A stretch of DNA of 64,000 nucleotides, taken from Actinobacteria bacterium UBA6100. Lineage in GTDB: Bacteria; Actinomycetota; Coriobacteriia; Anaerosomatales; Anaerosomataceae. Shown here in pieces: positions 9,325 to 17,850 of this stretch (the first letter of the stretch is position 1; each line of letters opens with the position of its first letter). The DNA lies in the NCBI GenBank assembly GCA_002423585.1, contig DIWS01000002.1:216709-280708 (forward strand). Direction: 5' to 3'. The translations under genes were made by a program, and so were the position numbers. The notes under the pieces were generated by a model. The model searched no databases and was not told the DNA's origin. It worked only from the letters and a program-made list of their open reading frames with translations.

Positions 9325-10218
9325 ATGACCGATTCAGCACGCGCCAAGAGCATCGCCCACTACACCGAGAAGCGCCCTGACCTCGCGCAGCAGCTCGCAT
9401 TCTTCGAGAGACTTTGGAGCGTCCAGGACGAGTTCGCCGACAAGGCCGCAGCATACACGCCGGCGCCCCTGGAGGACCTGGAACGTGCGCTACGGAACCA
9501 CCAGACCATGTTCTCGCTCGTCGAGCCCACGATCCCGCTCGATGACTACCGGGGCGCCGTTCGAGCCGTGGCGGCCGTGATGACCGAGGCCGGCCTCTCC
9601 GAGGAGCAGACCGCGGCACTTGGCGAGGTCGATCTGGCCGACGCGATCACCGCGGAAGCGCTGAGCGGAGTACTGGATGGCCTCGACGTGTTCATCCAGT
9701 CCATCGCCGACGCTGTGGATGACGACCGCTTCACCACGCCGCTCATCTCCTTCGTGCTCACCGAGGCGATGACCCCGTTCCTGCGCGAGCCCGCGAAGGC
9801 GGCCGCCGCCGCCGCGGGGAAGTTCGACTGGCTCCAGTGGGACTCGGGACTGTGCCCGGCGTGCGGAACGCCCGCCTCCTCGGCCATCATCCGCGACGAG
9901 GGCGAACTCCAGGGCGGTCGCCGTTGGCTCTCCTGCCCCACCTGCCGCACCCAGTGGGAGTACGCGCGCATCCGCTGCGCCCGCTGCGGCACACGCACGC
10001 ACACGGATCTCGAGTATCTCTACGACGAGGAAGACTCCGCGCACCGGATCCACACGTGTACCGCATGCCACGGGTACACGCCGGTGGTCTTCGAGCGCGA
10101 ACAGCTCGTGGTGACCGTCCCCGAGGTCGAAGAGGTCGTCATGGTCCCGCTGGAGGCGGTGGCGGCCGAGCGCGGCTTCACTCCGCTGGGCGACGACCGG
10201 GACGAGATCCCGAACTAG
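9325..10218 (+). CDS. fdhE: Formate dehydrogenase accessory protein FdhE
   Basis: A cytosolic rubredoxin-like zinc or iron protein needed for assembly or export of formate dehydrogenase-N/O enzymes. The 297-residue length fits the family. The C-terminal half carries four CxxC pairs: CPAC near residue 172, CPTC near 199, CARC near 212 and CTAC near 236, the FdhE hallmark. The N-terminal half is a helical domain. The start at 9325 follows TGGAGG. It is separated from fdnGHI by the two divergent lipoprotein genes, and its own hairpin terminator follows. It belongs functionally to the fdn operon. I saw no fdhD in the window. Confidence 0.9.
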   Translation: MTDSARAKSIAHYTEKRPDLAQQLAFFERLWSVQDEFADKAAAYTPAPLEDLERALRNHQTMFSLVEPTIPLDDYRGAVRAVAAVMTEAGLSEEQTAALGEVDLADAITAEALSGVLDGLDVFIQSIADAVDDDRFTTPLISFVLTEAMTPFLREPAKAAAAAAGKFDWLQWDSGLCPACGTPASSAIIRDEGELQGGRRWLSCPTCRTQWEYARIRCARCGTRTHTDLEYLYDEEDSAHRIHTCTACHGYTPVVFEREQLVVTVPEVEEVVMVPLEAVAAERGFTPLGDDRDEIPN

Positions 10219-10240
10219 ACCGATCGACAGCGTCGATGCG

Positions 10241-10270
10241 AAAGGGCCGCGAGAAGACTCGCGGCCCTTC
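10241..10270. terminator. Terminator between fdhE and the 8-heme cytochrome gene
   Basis: AAGGGCCGCGAG and CTCGCGGCCCTT pair perfectly around AAGA. It lies between two convergent genes and can act on both. Confidence 0.85.
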
Positions 10271-10284
10271 GTGCGCCCGGTACG

Positions 10285-11541
10285 TTACGGCAACTGCGCG
10301 GTCGGGTGACAGTTCAGACAGAGGTCGTCGTCGATCTCTACGAGCATGTTCGGGTTGACGGTCTCGTGCGGGAAGTTCTGGAACTGCGGGTTGTCACTGC
10401 CTTCCGCCGCCGTTACCCACGCTGAGCCGCCCCACGTCACCCCGTCAGCGAGCGTGACCTCGGCAACCTGCGCATCGCCGATAGCTCCCGTCGCATCAAG
10501 TGTCCCTACCGAACGCGAGTCCTCGTGACATTGCTGACATATCGGCCCGAACCCGACCTGCTGTTCCGTGCGTGGGAAGGGCATCAGAAAGCCCCTGTTG
10601 CCTCCGCCTGTCGAGGTATAGCCGTGCACCGTCGGCCTCAAGAAACCGCCGAGCGGGCCCAGTTCCGTGAGCCCCGTCGGTTCGTCGCTCACAAGTAGTG
10701 CCACAAGCGAATACGTGCGGCCCGTGGTCTCGACCGGGTGATTGTGCACAACGCCGCCCGCTGTGCGACCGGCGTGACACGTCAGGCACCATGCCGAACC
10801 GTAGTCGTCCACAGGGGTGGTGGCGCCGGCGCCTGTGGGCAGTCGCTTCAGCAGCTTGGACGAGGAGTAGAGCGCGGTCGGTTGCCGCATCCGTGCACGA
10901 TCGCCGATGAACGGCTTCACGGTGTCTGCGTCATGAGGACTATGGCAGTCGTTGCACATGAGTACCCCGTCGGCCCCGGAGAAGCTGCCTGGTAGTTCCG
11001 CGCCGCCCGTAGGATCTCCACCCGGTACGATGTTGGTACTACTCCACGAGCCATCCAAGAGACGGCCGTGCCCCGAGGTGTCCGAGACCGTCCCGCCCCG
11101 CGCCGCGATAGCCCCGTAGACCCCCCAGCCCCCCGTGCCATCGTGGCACGTGAAGCAGGTGCCATAGATCGTTCCGGACGGCAGCAACACGATTCCGCCG
11201 GCGGGTGCGTTGTGGACGGAATGGCACGTGCGGCACTTGCTGGTAGTCGTCAGGTAGCCGCGGTGCGGGCCCCCGGGGTTTCCGAACTCGAAGTTGTTGT
11301 CAGGGTCGTGGGAGACCTCTCCGCCGAGGTCGACGTCCGCGTGACAGTTGGAGCAGTCATCGACGTAGTCGTAGTAGTTGTAGAGGTTGTGACAGGCGAC
11401 GCAACCCGTGCCGGTACCGGGCAGGTTGTTCGGTTCCTGGAACGCGAATACCGGCGCGGACAGCGCAAACCACCCCGTCATGACGACAAGCGTCACGGCT
11501 AGGGCGGTCGACTGGCGTACCGCGATCACACTGGGTTTCAC
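10285..11541 (-). CDS. Octaheme c-type cytochrome, exported
   Basis: A secreted electron-transfer protein of about 418 residues. Eight CxxCH heme sites can be counted: CVACH, CSNCH, CRTCH, CFTCH, CNDCH, CLTCH, CQQCH, CLNCH. A Sec signal precedes them (TALAVTLVVMTGWFALSAPVFA). The GTG at 11541 has only a weak ribosome site, so the start is uncertain by up to 20 residues. Blocks such as CNDCHSPHD and CQQCHED recur at equal places in the 12-heme cytochrome at 42052-44403 (CTDCHSPHD, CQQCHED), so the two are paralogues. It lacks the Ig-like tail of the larger one. Together with the neighbouring formate dehydrogenase it may form part of an envelope electron path. Confidence 0.9.
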   Translation of the reverse strand: MKPSVIAVRQSTALAVTLVVMTGWFALSAPVFAFQEPNNLPGTGTGCVACHNLYNYYDYVDDCSNCHADVDLGGEVSHDPDNNFEFGNPGGPHRGYLTTTSKCRTCHSVHNAPAGGIVLLPSGTIYGTCFTCHDGTGGWGVYGAIAARGGTVSDTSGHGRLLDGSWSSTNIVPGGDPTGGAELPGSFSGADGVLMCNDCHSPHDADTVKPFIGDRARMRQPTALYSSSKLLKRLPTGAGATTPVDDYGSAWCLTCHAGRTAGGVVHNHPVETTGRTYSLVALLVSDEPTGLTELGPLGGFLRPTVHGYTSTGGGNRGFLMPFPRTEQQVGFGPICQQCHEDSRSVGTLDATGAIGDAQVAEVTLADGVTWGGSAWVTAAEGSDNPQFQNFPHETVNPNMLVEIDDDLCLNCHPTAQLP

Positions 11542-11600
11542 GCTTGTCCGATCGTACGCATGCTGGCCCCGCGGCCTGTCCGGCCACCGGCACACGCAAC

Positions 11601-12275
11601 CTACGCGCTGGTACGTATCATCACGTATTCGTTCACGATGAACAAGGGCTGGACCCGCAGGTCAGAGCCCGGATGATCCGTCGTTCCGTCCCGTACGTCA
11701 TAACGCCAGCCATGCCAGGGACAGACCAGTTCGTAGCCCTCCATGACACCATCGCCGAGCGGTCCGAAGGCATGCCTGCAGATGTTCGAGACCGCGAAGA
11801 ACTCGTCACCGACGCGCGTGATGGCAAGATCGTTCTTCCCCACCTTCACGTGACGGACGGAGCCCGGCTTGAGATCGCTCACCCGGCACACCGGGATGTC
11901 GATCGGCGTCCCCGCCTCGGGTTCGTCCATCACGCCGAGCAACTCGGCGCCATCGGAAACATCGGTACGGATGAACAGGCCACACCAACACTTGCGGATC
12001 GCGGCGAACTGCTCCCGGTGGAACGGGATACACGGACAGATGATGGCGACGTCTTCCTTTGGGTCGCCGGTGCGGATGCGGCACGGGCAGTACACGTCGC
12101 CTGTGGCCTCAAGGATCTCGAGCTCGGAAGCCAGGACCTCGTCGACGAACTCGGCCTCAGTGTTGAACCGGTAGCCGAGCGAGGCGGCGAACGGCCCCAT
12201 ATAGGTCTTCAGGTCCTCGATCGTGGTGCCGGGACCGAACATGCGGCGCTTCGGAGGTCGCGCGCTGTTGCTCAC
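11601..12275 (-). CDS. Ferredoxin:thioredoxin reductase catalytic domain fused to a Rieske domain
   Basis: Two redox modules in 224 residues. Residues about 15-115 match the catalytic beta chain of ferredoxin:thioredoxin reductase, with CPCR, then CPC, then KCWCGLF. These seven-cysteine motifs hold a [4Fe-4S] cluster beside a redox disulfide. Residues about 130-215 are a Rieske [2Fe-2S] domain with CRHAFG and CPWHGWRYD ligand pairs. The ATG at 12275 overlaps the glutaredoxin stop as ATGA. The function suggested is cluster-to-thiol electron transfer, with ferredoxin or the Rieske centre feeding the FTR site and the adjacent glutaredoxin-like protein as acceptor. The direction of electron flow is inference. 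No signal peptide is seen, so it is cytosolic. Confidence 0.9.
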   Translation of the reverse strand: MSNSARPPKRRMFGPGTTIEDLKTYMGPFAASLGYRFNTEAEFVDEVLASELEILEATGDVYCPCRIRTGDPKEDVAIICPCIPFHREQFAAIRKCWCGLFIRTDVSDGAELLGVMDEPEAGTPIDIPVCRVSDLKPGSVRHVKVGKNDLAITRVGDEFFAVSNICRHAFGPLGDGVMEGYELVCPWHGWRYDVRDGTTDHPGSDLRVQPLFIVNEYVMIRTSA

Positions 12276-12517
12276 AGGTCCAGGAGCTCCTTCATCCGCT
12301 TCTTGTTGAAGCCGACGATGACCTCCTCATCGATGACGATGACGGGGAACGAGGTGCCCCCCGAGATGTTCTTCACTTCGGCGATCGCATCCTCCCGCTC
12401 CTGCCCTGCCAGTTGGTCGACCTCCGCGACATCGTAGTCGACCTCGTTCTCGTCCAGGTACTTCCTGGTCATGCGACAGTAAGGGCACGTAGAGAGTGCG
12501 AATACCTTGACCGTCAT
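12272..12517 (-). CDS. Glutaredoxin-like protein (NrdH/Grx type)
   Basis: An 81-residue single-domain thioredoxin-fold protein with active site STCPYCRMTRKYL (CPYC at residues 10-13) and a cis-Pro region near GTSFPVIVIDEE. It lacks a signal peptide. The gene overlaps the membrane-protein gene before it and the FTR/Rieske gene after it, each by 4 bases, so the three are translated as a unit. This makes it the probable disulfide partner of the FTR domain. The lack of a glutathione-binding signature in so small a protein, and an actinobacterial host, favour an NrdH-type redoxin over a true glutaredoxin. Confidence 0.88.
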   Translation of the reverse strand: MTVKVFALSTCPYCRMTRKYLDENEVDYDVAEVDQLAGQEREDAIAEVKNISGGTSFPVIVIDEEVIVGFNKKRMKELLDL

Positions 12518-12870
12518 GCGATTCCTCCTTGTGTGACCTCGGGCTTGTCGACGTGCTCGACCTCGATCTTGCGCCAGTGGTAGATGTACAGCGGTCCCGC
12601 CACGAGCAGCATCGCCGCGTTGCCGACGAGCGAGTAGATGGCCTGCTGCCTCGCCCGCTCTTCGTCGAGCTCGCGCTGTCTCTCGATCTCCTCGGCCGTC
12701 AGGCCCTCCCCTTCCTTCATCGGCTCGCTGTAGTAGTAGCCGACCTCGGGATAGACCAACCGCACGGTGTTCTGCACCAGGCCGACCACCGACACTATCA
12801 CCATGATGAGCGTGATGAGACAGACGAGGTACAGGTAGATGTTGCGTAGGGACCAGCGACTGCTTGCCAT
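12514..12870 (-). CDS. Two-helix membrane protein of unknown function
   Basis: A 118-residue protein with a helix near residues 10-32 (NIYLYLVCLITLIMVIVSVV), a charged, glutamate-rich stretch near 55-75 that looks helical (EEIERQRELDEERARQQ), and a second helix near 78-96. The layout recalls the DUF5671 kind of small membrane domain, but I cannot confirm that. The start at 12870 has a clear AAGGAG. First gene of a three-gene redox operon with the glutaredoxin and FTR/Rieske proteins, so it may tie that system to the membrane. No function can be assigned. Confidence 0.75.
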   Translation of the reverse strand: MASSRWSLRNIYLYLVCLITLIMVIVSVVGLVQNTVRLVYPEVGYYYSEPMKEGEGLTAEEIERQRELDEERARQQAIYSLVGNAAMLLVAGPLYIYHWRKIEVEHVDKPEVTQGGIA

Positions 12871-13008
12871 GATGCGCTCCTTGTCACGAGTAGTACCGGC
12901 CCGTCATCAGGAGTATGTTCCCCGCCTCGCGCACCGCATCTCAGCGCATGTCGGCCCGTCACGGTACAATCCTCGCATGCAACCCCTCCCCACACCAGCG
13001 AGGCACAC

Positions 13009-13770
13009 GTGCGCCTGATCGTCCTCGCCTCAGGGTCCTCAGGCAACTGCGCACTCGTCGAGTCGGGCGGACGCGCGGTGCTACTCGATGCCGGCATCTC
13101 TGCACGCGAGACGCTCCGGCGTATCGCTGTGGCAGGCGCCGTCGATGCGCGCATCGAGGCGATCCTGCTCACCCACGAGCATGTCGACCACGTGCGCGGC
13201 GCGCGCGTTCTCGCACGGCGTCTCGGGATCCCGGTGATGGCCACAGCGGGCACGCTGCAGGCGGCCGTCGGCGCACTCGCCGACGTGCCGGAAGTGATCG
13301 CGATCGCAAGGCGCGGCCAGTTCCAGGCGGCGGGCATGCGCATCAGCTCGTTCGCCACGGCGCATGACGCCTCGGAGTCGTGCGGTTACGTCTTCGAGAG
13401 CCGCCGCGGTCACCGGGCGGGCGTGGCCACCGATACAGGGGTGGTGACTCCGGAGATCGCCGAAGCGCTGAGCGGCTGCCATGTCCTGGGCCTCGAGTCG
13501 AACCACGACGAGACGATGCTCGCGGTCGGCCCGTACCCACCGTTCCTCAAGCGTCGGATCGCGGGCGATCGTGGCCACCTCTCAAACGACGCGGCAGCAT
13601 CCGCGCTCGGCACGCTCGCGTGGAAAGGGTTGTCGCACGTGTTCGCGCTCCACCTCTCGGAGCAGAACAACACGCCGGAACGGGCCAGGGCCGCGCTCGC
13701 ACGCACGCTGTGCGACACCGCCGCGCTCGAGACCATCGAGCGCAACGAGATCGGCGGCTGCGCGCTGTAG
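13009..13770 (+). CDS. MBL-fold metallohydrolase of the WalJ/YycJ family
   Basis: A 253-residue metallo-beta-lactamase-fold protein with the metal motif LLTHEHVDHVRG near residues 53-64 and a compact N-terminus, RLIVLASGSSGNCALVESGG, typical of YycJ/WalJ. Later His residues (TAHDAS and FALHLSEQNN) complete the site. YycJ-type proteins are thought to be nucleases or DNA-linked hydrolases acting near cell-wall and replication control. No walR/walK genes are adjacent, so the usual context is missing. The GTG start follows GAGG at 5 bases. It ends 7 bases before the convergent cobO gene. Confidence 0.88.
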   Translation: MRLIVLASGSSGNCALVESGGRAVLLDAGISARETLRRIAVAGAVDARIEAILLTHEHVDHVRGARVLARRLGIPVMATAGTLQAAVGALADVPEVIAIARRGQFQAAGMRISSFATAHDASESCGYVFESRRGHRAGVATDTGVVTPEIAEALSGCHVLGLESNHDETMLAVGPYPPFLKRRIAGDRGHLSNDAAASALGTLAWKGLSHVFALHLSEQNNTPERARAALARTLCDTAALETIERNEIGGCAL

Positions 13771-13776
13771 CAGACC

Positions 13777-14307
13777 CTAGTACTCGATCCCGTGGCGTGC
13801 CGGGATGCCCGCGTCGAAGGGGTGCTTCAACGGCACCATCTCGGTGACCAGATCCGCGCGCTCGATCAGCGCCGCGGAGGCGCCCCGCCCGGTGAGTACG
13901 ACCTCTATGGCCGGACGACGCGCGTCGATGGCAGCCAACACATCGGCCTCGGCCACCAGTTCATAGCGCATGGCGACGTTGATCTCGTCGAGGATGACCA
14001 CGTCATGCTCGGCGGCCGAGAGGACCTCAGCCGCGATCTCCCACGCCTCGGTCGCCGCACGTCGGTCCTCGTCGTTGAGTCCGGCGCCCAGGAGCCCCGT
14101 AGACCGGAGCGCGGGGCGCTCCACGCGCACGCCGAGGCCCTCGAGCACCGCAAGCTCGCTCGATCGCGCACCGCCCTTCACGAACTGTACGAACGCCACG
14201 CTCATTCCGGCGCCCACGGCGCGGACCGCAAGACCCACGGCTGCCGTGGTCTTGCCCTTGCCGTCACCCGTGTAGATCTGCACGAGACCCGTGTTGATGC
14301 CGGTCAT
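13777..14307 (-). CDS. cobO: Cob(I)yrinic acid a,c-diamide adenosyltransferase (CobO/BtuR)
   Basis: Adds the 5'-deoxyadenosyl ligand to reduced corrinoids. The 176-residue protein has the P-loop GDGKGKTTAAVGLAVRAVG near residues 14-32, QFVKGG, and VVILDEINVAMRYE, all CobA/CobO/BtuR hallmarks. It is the last gene of the btuF-btuC-btuD-cobO operon, contiguous with btuD, so imported corrinoids would be adenosylated at once. A cobalamin riboswitch sits at the head of the operon. Confidence 0.94.
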   Translation of the reverse strand: MTGINTGLVQIYTGDGKGKTTAAVGLAVRAVGAGMSVAFVQFVKGGARSSELAVLEGLGVRVERPALRSTGLLGAGLNDEDRRAATEAWEIAAEVLSAAEHDVVILDEINVAMRYELVAEADVLAAIDARRPAIEVVLTGRGASAALIERADLVTEMVPLKHPFDAGIPARHGIEY

Positions 14308-15567
14308 CTACGCCTCCTCGCCGTCGTACGCCACAACTGTAGCAGGCACGTCTGATTCGGAGAGAACGTGCGTCGCGCCCAGCGCGAACGCCTCATCCCA
14401 CAGCCGCGTCGCCTCACCGCCGCTGAAATCACGCTCGGCGGTCATGTCCCCCACCAGCACGAGCGGACGGCCCGATCCGATCGCGGCCCGCAGATTGGGC
14501 AGGTTCGAGCGGCCGAACGGCGTGGGGCACACCACCACGCATCGTGCATCGGCGTAGGCACGACGCACGGCCTCCTCCGCCTCGACATCGATCTCGCCGA
14601 AAGGCGGCAGCGCCACGTGCCGGGCGCCGAGTGCCTCGGCCACCGCCTGATCGACGTCGCCGCGATTGAGCGCTCCTGCGGCCACGTCATAGCCGGCCCG
14701 CATGAGTACGCGCATGAGGGCGATGCCCGTGCCCGAGCCGCAGACCAGCCCCACCGTGCCGCGGGATCCTGCCGACGCGAGATCATCGCCACGCAGCACC
14801 GGGGTGACCGCCACGCTGCCGGTGACCGGGTCGGTCCGCACCACGGCGCGCACGCCGAACACATCGGAGATCACGCGCGAGGTCAGCGCCTCGGCGGGCG
14901 GAGCCGAAGGCGTCAGCCGCCCGTCGGCCACGATGCTTACACGGTCTGCATAACGCGCCGCGATCCCGAGATCGTGGAAGACGCCGAGGACCGCCATCCC
15001 GGCATCGGCGAGTGAGCGCACGAGGTCGAGCACCTGCAGCGCATGGTTCAGGTCGAGGTGGCTGGTGGGCTCGTCGAGCAGGAGCACGCGCGGCTGCTGG
15101 GCGAGCGCCTGCGCGAGCGTGAGGCGCTGGAGATCGCCGCCCGAGAGCTCGTCGATGCGCTCGGCGGCGAGCCGGGCGGTGTCGGTCCGCTCCATCACCT
15201 CGTCGACCACGGCATGATCGTCGGGGCCGAGCGATGCGAGCCTGCCGAGATGCGGGTGGCGCCCCATCTCGACGAACGCCCGCGCGGTGAATGCGAAGAC
15301 AGACGGCTGCGACTGCGGCACCACGCCGATGAGTTGCGCGCGTTCGCGTTCGGGCAGGCGCAGCACCGAGGAGCCGCAGACGATGTCGCCACCGAGAACG
15401 TCCGCGCCCCCAGTGACGGCCCGCAGCAGCGTGGACTTGCCCGCGCCGTTGGGCCCCACGAGCCCGACGAACTCACCCGAACGCACTTCGAGATCGACCG
15501 CGCGCACGACGGTCCGGCTGCCGTAGCCGACCGTGGCGTCCCTGAACTCGAGCGACGGGGCGCTCAT
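14308..15567 (-). CDS. btuD: Cobalamin ABC transporter ATPase BtuD with an extra C-terminal domain
   Basis: ATPase of a corrinoid importer. Residues 1-250 are a standard ABC domain: Walker A GPNGAGKSTLL, Q-loop GVVPQSQ, signature LSGGDLQRLTLAQAL, Walker B VLLLDEPTSHLD. The remaining 170 residues are a second domain that begins near GLVCGSGTGIALMRVL. It includes GALNRGDVDQAVAEALG and PFGRSNLPNLRAAIGSGRP. The same kind of tail occurs on haloarchaeal BtuD proteins, as far as I recall. Its role is unknown. The ATG at 15567 overlaps the btuC stop as ATGA. A longer reading from 15597 would run into the permease gene. Confidence 0.92.
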   Translation of the reverse strand: MSAPSLEFRDATVGYGSRTVVRAVDLEVRSGEFVGLVGPNGAGKSTLLRAVTGGADVLGGDIVCGSSVLRLPERERAQLIGVVPQSQPSVFAFTARAFVEMGRHPHLGRLASLGPDDHAVVDEVMERTDTARLAAERIDELSGGDLQRLTLAQALAQQPRVLLLDEPTSHLDLNHALQVLDLVRSLADAGMAVLGVFHDLGIAARYADRVSIVADGRLTPSAPPAEALTSRVISDVFGVRAVVRTDPVTGSVAVTPVLRGDDLASAGSRGTVGLVCGSGTGIALMRVLMRAGYDVAAGALNRGDVDQAVAEALGARHVALPPFGEIDVEAEEAVRRAYADARCVVVCPTPFGRSNLPNLRAAIGSGRPLVLVGDMTAERDFSGGEATRLWDEAFALGATHVLSESDVPATVVAYDGEEA

Positions 15568-16589
15568 CGCACACGCTCCTTGCGCACGAGCAACCATATG
15601 AAGAACGGGCCGCCGGCGAGCGCAGTGACGATACCGACGGGAATCTCGACCGGGGCGAGCACGGTACGCGCCAGAAGGTCAGCGAGCACGAGCGCGATCG
15701 CGCCCGCGAGCACCGAAGCCGGCAGCAGCAGCCGGTGGCGGGGTCCCACCACGAGCCGCACCATGTGGGGCATCATGAGTCCCACGAAGCCGATGAGGCC
15801 CGACACGGACACGGCGCCGGCCACCACGAGCGACGCGGCGCCGAGCGCGAGGATCTTGAAGCGCTCCACCGGAACGCCGAGCTGCCCCGCGCGTTCGTCA
15901 CCCAGAAGCATGAGGTCGAGCTCCCGGCTGTACAGCGCGGGCACGACCGACCCGGCCGCCAGCATCGCGGTGAGCAGCACTACGTGACCCCACGAGCGGT
16001 TCGCAAGCCCGCCCATCATCCAGAAGACCACGCTCGTCATCGACTGGCGGTCGAACACCAGCACGAAGGACGTGAGCGCCGAGAGCGTGTAGCTGATCGC
16101 GATACCGGCGAGCAGAAGCGAGGTGGGATCCAGCCGGCCGCGCCGCGACGCCAGGCGTACCACGAGCAGCATGGTACCGACCGCACCCGCAAACGCGCCG
16201 ATCGGCACACCCACCGCCCGAGCGGCGTAGCTGGTGCCGAACACCGTGATCGCGAGCGTCGCCCCCAAACCCGCCCCGGACGAGACTCCGAGAACGTACG
16301 GATCGGCGAGCGGGTTCTTGAAGAGTGCCTGGTACAGCACGCCCGCCAGCGCGAGCGAGGCACCCACGAGCGCGGCCAAGAGCACCCTCGGCAGGCGAAG
16401 GTCGATCACGACCGCGTCAGCGAGCGTAGAGCCGTGCCCCGTGAGCGCACGGGACACGGCTCCGACGACCTCTTCGGCCGATAGCGGCACGGCGCCCAGC
16501 GCCACGCCTGCGAGCATCGCGAGCACGAGCGCTGCCGCGAGTCCCGCAAGCGTGAGGGCGGCCCTGCGCCTGTCGGCGGAAGGCGTCAT
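15564..16589 (-). CDS. btuC: Cobalamin ABC transporter permease BtuC (FecCD family)
   Basis: The 341-residue membrane subunit of the corrinoid importer. It has about ten hydrophobic helices, the FecCD signature LRLPRVLLAALVGASLALAG near residue 65, the NPLADPYVLGVSSGAG block, and the coupling-helix segment GLIGFVGLMMPHMVRLVVGP near 270. It starts 1 base after the btuF stop and overlaps btuD by 4 bases. The family also covers iron-siderophore and haem importers; the cobalamin riboswitch upstream and cobO downstream decide for a corrinoid. Confidence 0.93.
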   Translation of the reverse strand: MTPSADRRRAALTLAGLAAALVLAMLAGVALGAVPLSAEEVVGAVSRALTGHGSTLADAVVIDLRLPRVLLAALVGASLALAGVLYQALFKNPLADPYVLGVSSGAGLGATLAITVFGTSYAARAVGVPIGAFAGAVGTMLLVVRLASRRGRLDPTSLLLAGIAISYTLSALTSFVLVFDRQSMTSVVFWMMGGLANRSWGHVVLLTAMLAAGSVVPALYSRELDLMLLGDERAGQLGVPVERFKILALGAASLVVAGAVSVSGLIGFVGLMMPHMVRLVVGPRHRLLLPASVLAGAIALVLADLLARTVLAPVEIPVGIVTALAGGPFFIWLLVRKERVR

Positions 16590-16590
16590 G

Positions 16591-17556
16591 TCACTCGGCG
16601 AACACGTCGGGGTGGAGCGCTTCGGCGATCTGGCGGATGCCGTCGACGATGCGCGGTCCGGGACGGCTTACCAGATTGTCATCGAGCACGTACACCCGGC
16701 CCTCGGCCACCGCCGAGAGATTCGCGTAGCCGGGACGTCCGGTGATGTCCGACGGGGCGCTCATCGAACCGAGAGTCGCCAGGTACACGTCCGGGTCGGC
16801 CGCCACGAGCTGCTCCACCGAGTACGCGACGTAGCCCTCCTCGGTCACGACGTTCTCGCCACCTGCGTGCTGGATCACGTCGTCAAGAAGCGTTCCGGAG
16901 CCGACGGTGAAGAGCGGATCCTGCGCGATCTCGAGGAAGCATCGCACCGGTGCGGTCTCGACCTCCTCGCCGATGGCGTCGATCTGGATGCGCATGGAAG
17001 ACACCAGGTCCTCGGCCTCGGCGGTCTCGCCGATCGCGGCGCCGACGGTGAGGATCGAGTCGTAGAGCGCGTCGATCGTCTGCGGGTCGATGGCCACCAC
17101 GGCGGCGCCAAGCGCCTCAAGCTGGGTGATCACCTCGGCCTGCACGCCTGTAGTGACGAGTACGACGTCGGGCGAGAGCGCGGCGATCGCCTCGAGGTTG
17201 GGGCCGACGAAGTCACCCACCTTCTCGATGTCGGCGACCTCGGCGGGGTAGTCGCAGTACGTGGTGACGCCCACCAGGCGGTCGATGGCGCCGAGCGCCG
17301 CCACGATCTCGGTGTTGGCCGGCGCGAGACTCACGATGCGCTCGGGCCTTTCGGCGATGGTGACGTCACGACCGACGTCGTCGGTGACAGTGATCGGGAA
17401 CGCCGCGGCTGCCGGGGCCTCCCCGGCGACCTCCTCGGGAGCCGAGCAGCCCGCCAGTGCGCCAAGGGCGAGCGCCGCTATCAAAGCGAGCGCCAGAGCG
17501 AGCGACCCGATCCGGCGTGCGGTGCCGGCGGTCTTTGTGTGGAACAGGTGGAACAT
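16591..17556 (-). CDS. btuF: Cobalamin ABC transporter substrate-binding lipoprotein BtuF
   Basis: The extracytoplasmic binding protein of the corrinoid importer, 321 residues. A lipoprotein signal (LALGALAGC) is followed by a helical-backbone binding-protein fold with the family strings RIVSLAPANTEIVAALGA, GVTTYCDYPAEV and NLEAIAALSPDVVL. The start at 17556 has a perfect AAGGAGG at 6 bases. The upstream codons to 17616 lie in the leader RNA and are not translated. It is the first gene of the operon after the cobalamin riboswitch and its terminator. Confidence 0.93.
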   Translation of the reverse strand: MFHLFHTKTAGTARRIGSLALALALIAALALGALAGCSAPEEVAGEAPAAAAFPITVTDDVGRDVTIAERPERIVSLAPANTEIVAALGAIDRLVGVTTYCDYPAEVADIEKVGDFVGPNLEAIAALSPDVVLVTTGVQAEVITQLEALGAAVVAIDPQTIDALYDSILTVGAAIGETAEAEDLVSSMRIQIDAIGEEVETAPVRCFLEIAQDPLFTVGSGTLLDDVIQHAGGENVVTEEGYVAYSVEQLVAADPDVYLATLGSMSAPSDITGRPGYANLSAVAEGRVYVLDDNLVSRPGPRIVDGIRQIAEALHPDVFAE

Positions 17557-17616
17557 GGTGCCTCCTTGCGTCTCGATGCCTGCACTCCGGCCGAAGATAT
17601 GACGCGCCCCGGGCAC

Positions 17617-17650
17617 GAAAAAGACCCTCGCCGCTTATGGCAGGGTCTTC
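17617..17650 (-). terminator. Expression-platform terminator of the cobalamin riboswitch
   Basis: On the minus strand AAGACCCT-GCC / GGC-G-AGGGTCTT forms a stem followed by a run of T. It lies between the riboswitch aptamer and btuF, so B12 binding would end transcription early. Confidence 0.85.
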
Positions 17651-17730
17651 GTGCTCGAGGTCTTGGTTTCGGAGCGCCTGGGGATCGAGCGCTGCGAGTG
17701 TGCCTCGTACCACGAAGGCCGCGTCGCGAT

Positions 17731-17850
17731 GGTGCAGGCAGGTCTCCTGGCTTCGAAGCGCGCTCGCTTCGTTACAGTGGCGGGTCCGCGCCGGAGTCGC
17801 ACCGGCTTCCCTATTCTCCTGAGTCGCCTCAGGCACCTGCACCGTCTTCG
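17731..17850 (-). promoter_or_regulatory. Cobalamin riboswitch aptamer upstream of btuF-btuC-btuD-cobO
   Basis: Reading the minus strand shows the cobalamin-riboswitch order: GGGAAGCCGGTGCGACTCCG, then GGACCCGCCACTGT, then the B12 box GCCAGGAGACCTGCC near 17737-17753. The GGTGC before the core matches the basal stem. With the terminator at 17617-17650 it makes a transcription-attenuation switch over the importer operon. Confidence 0.95.
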
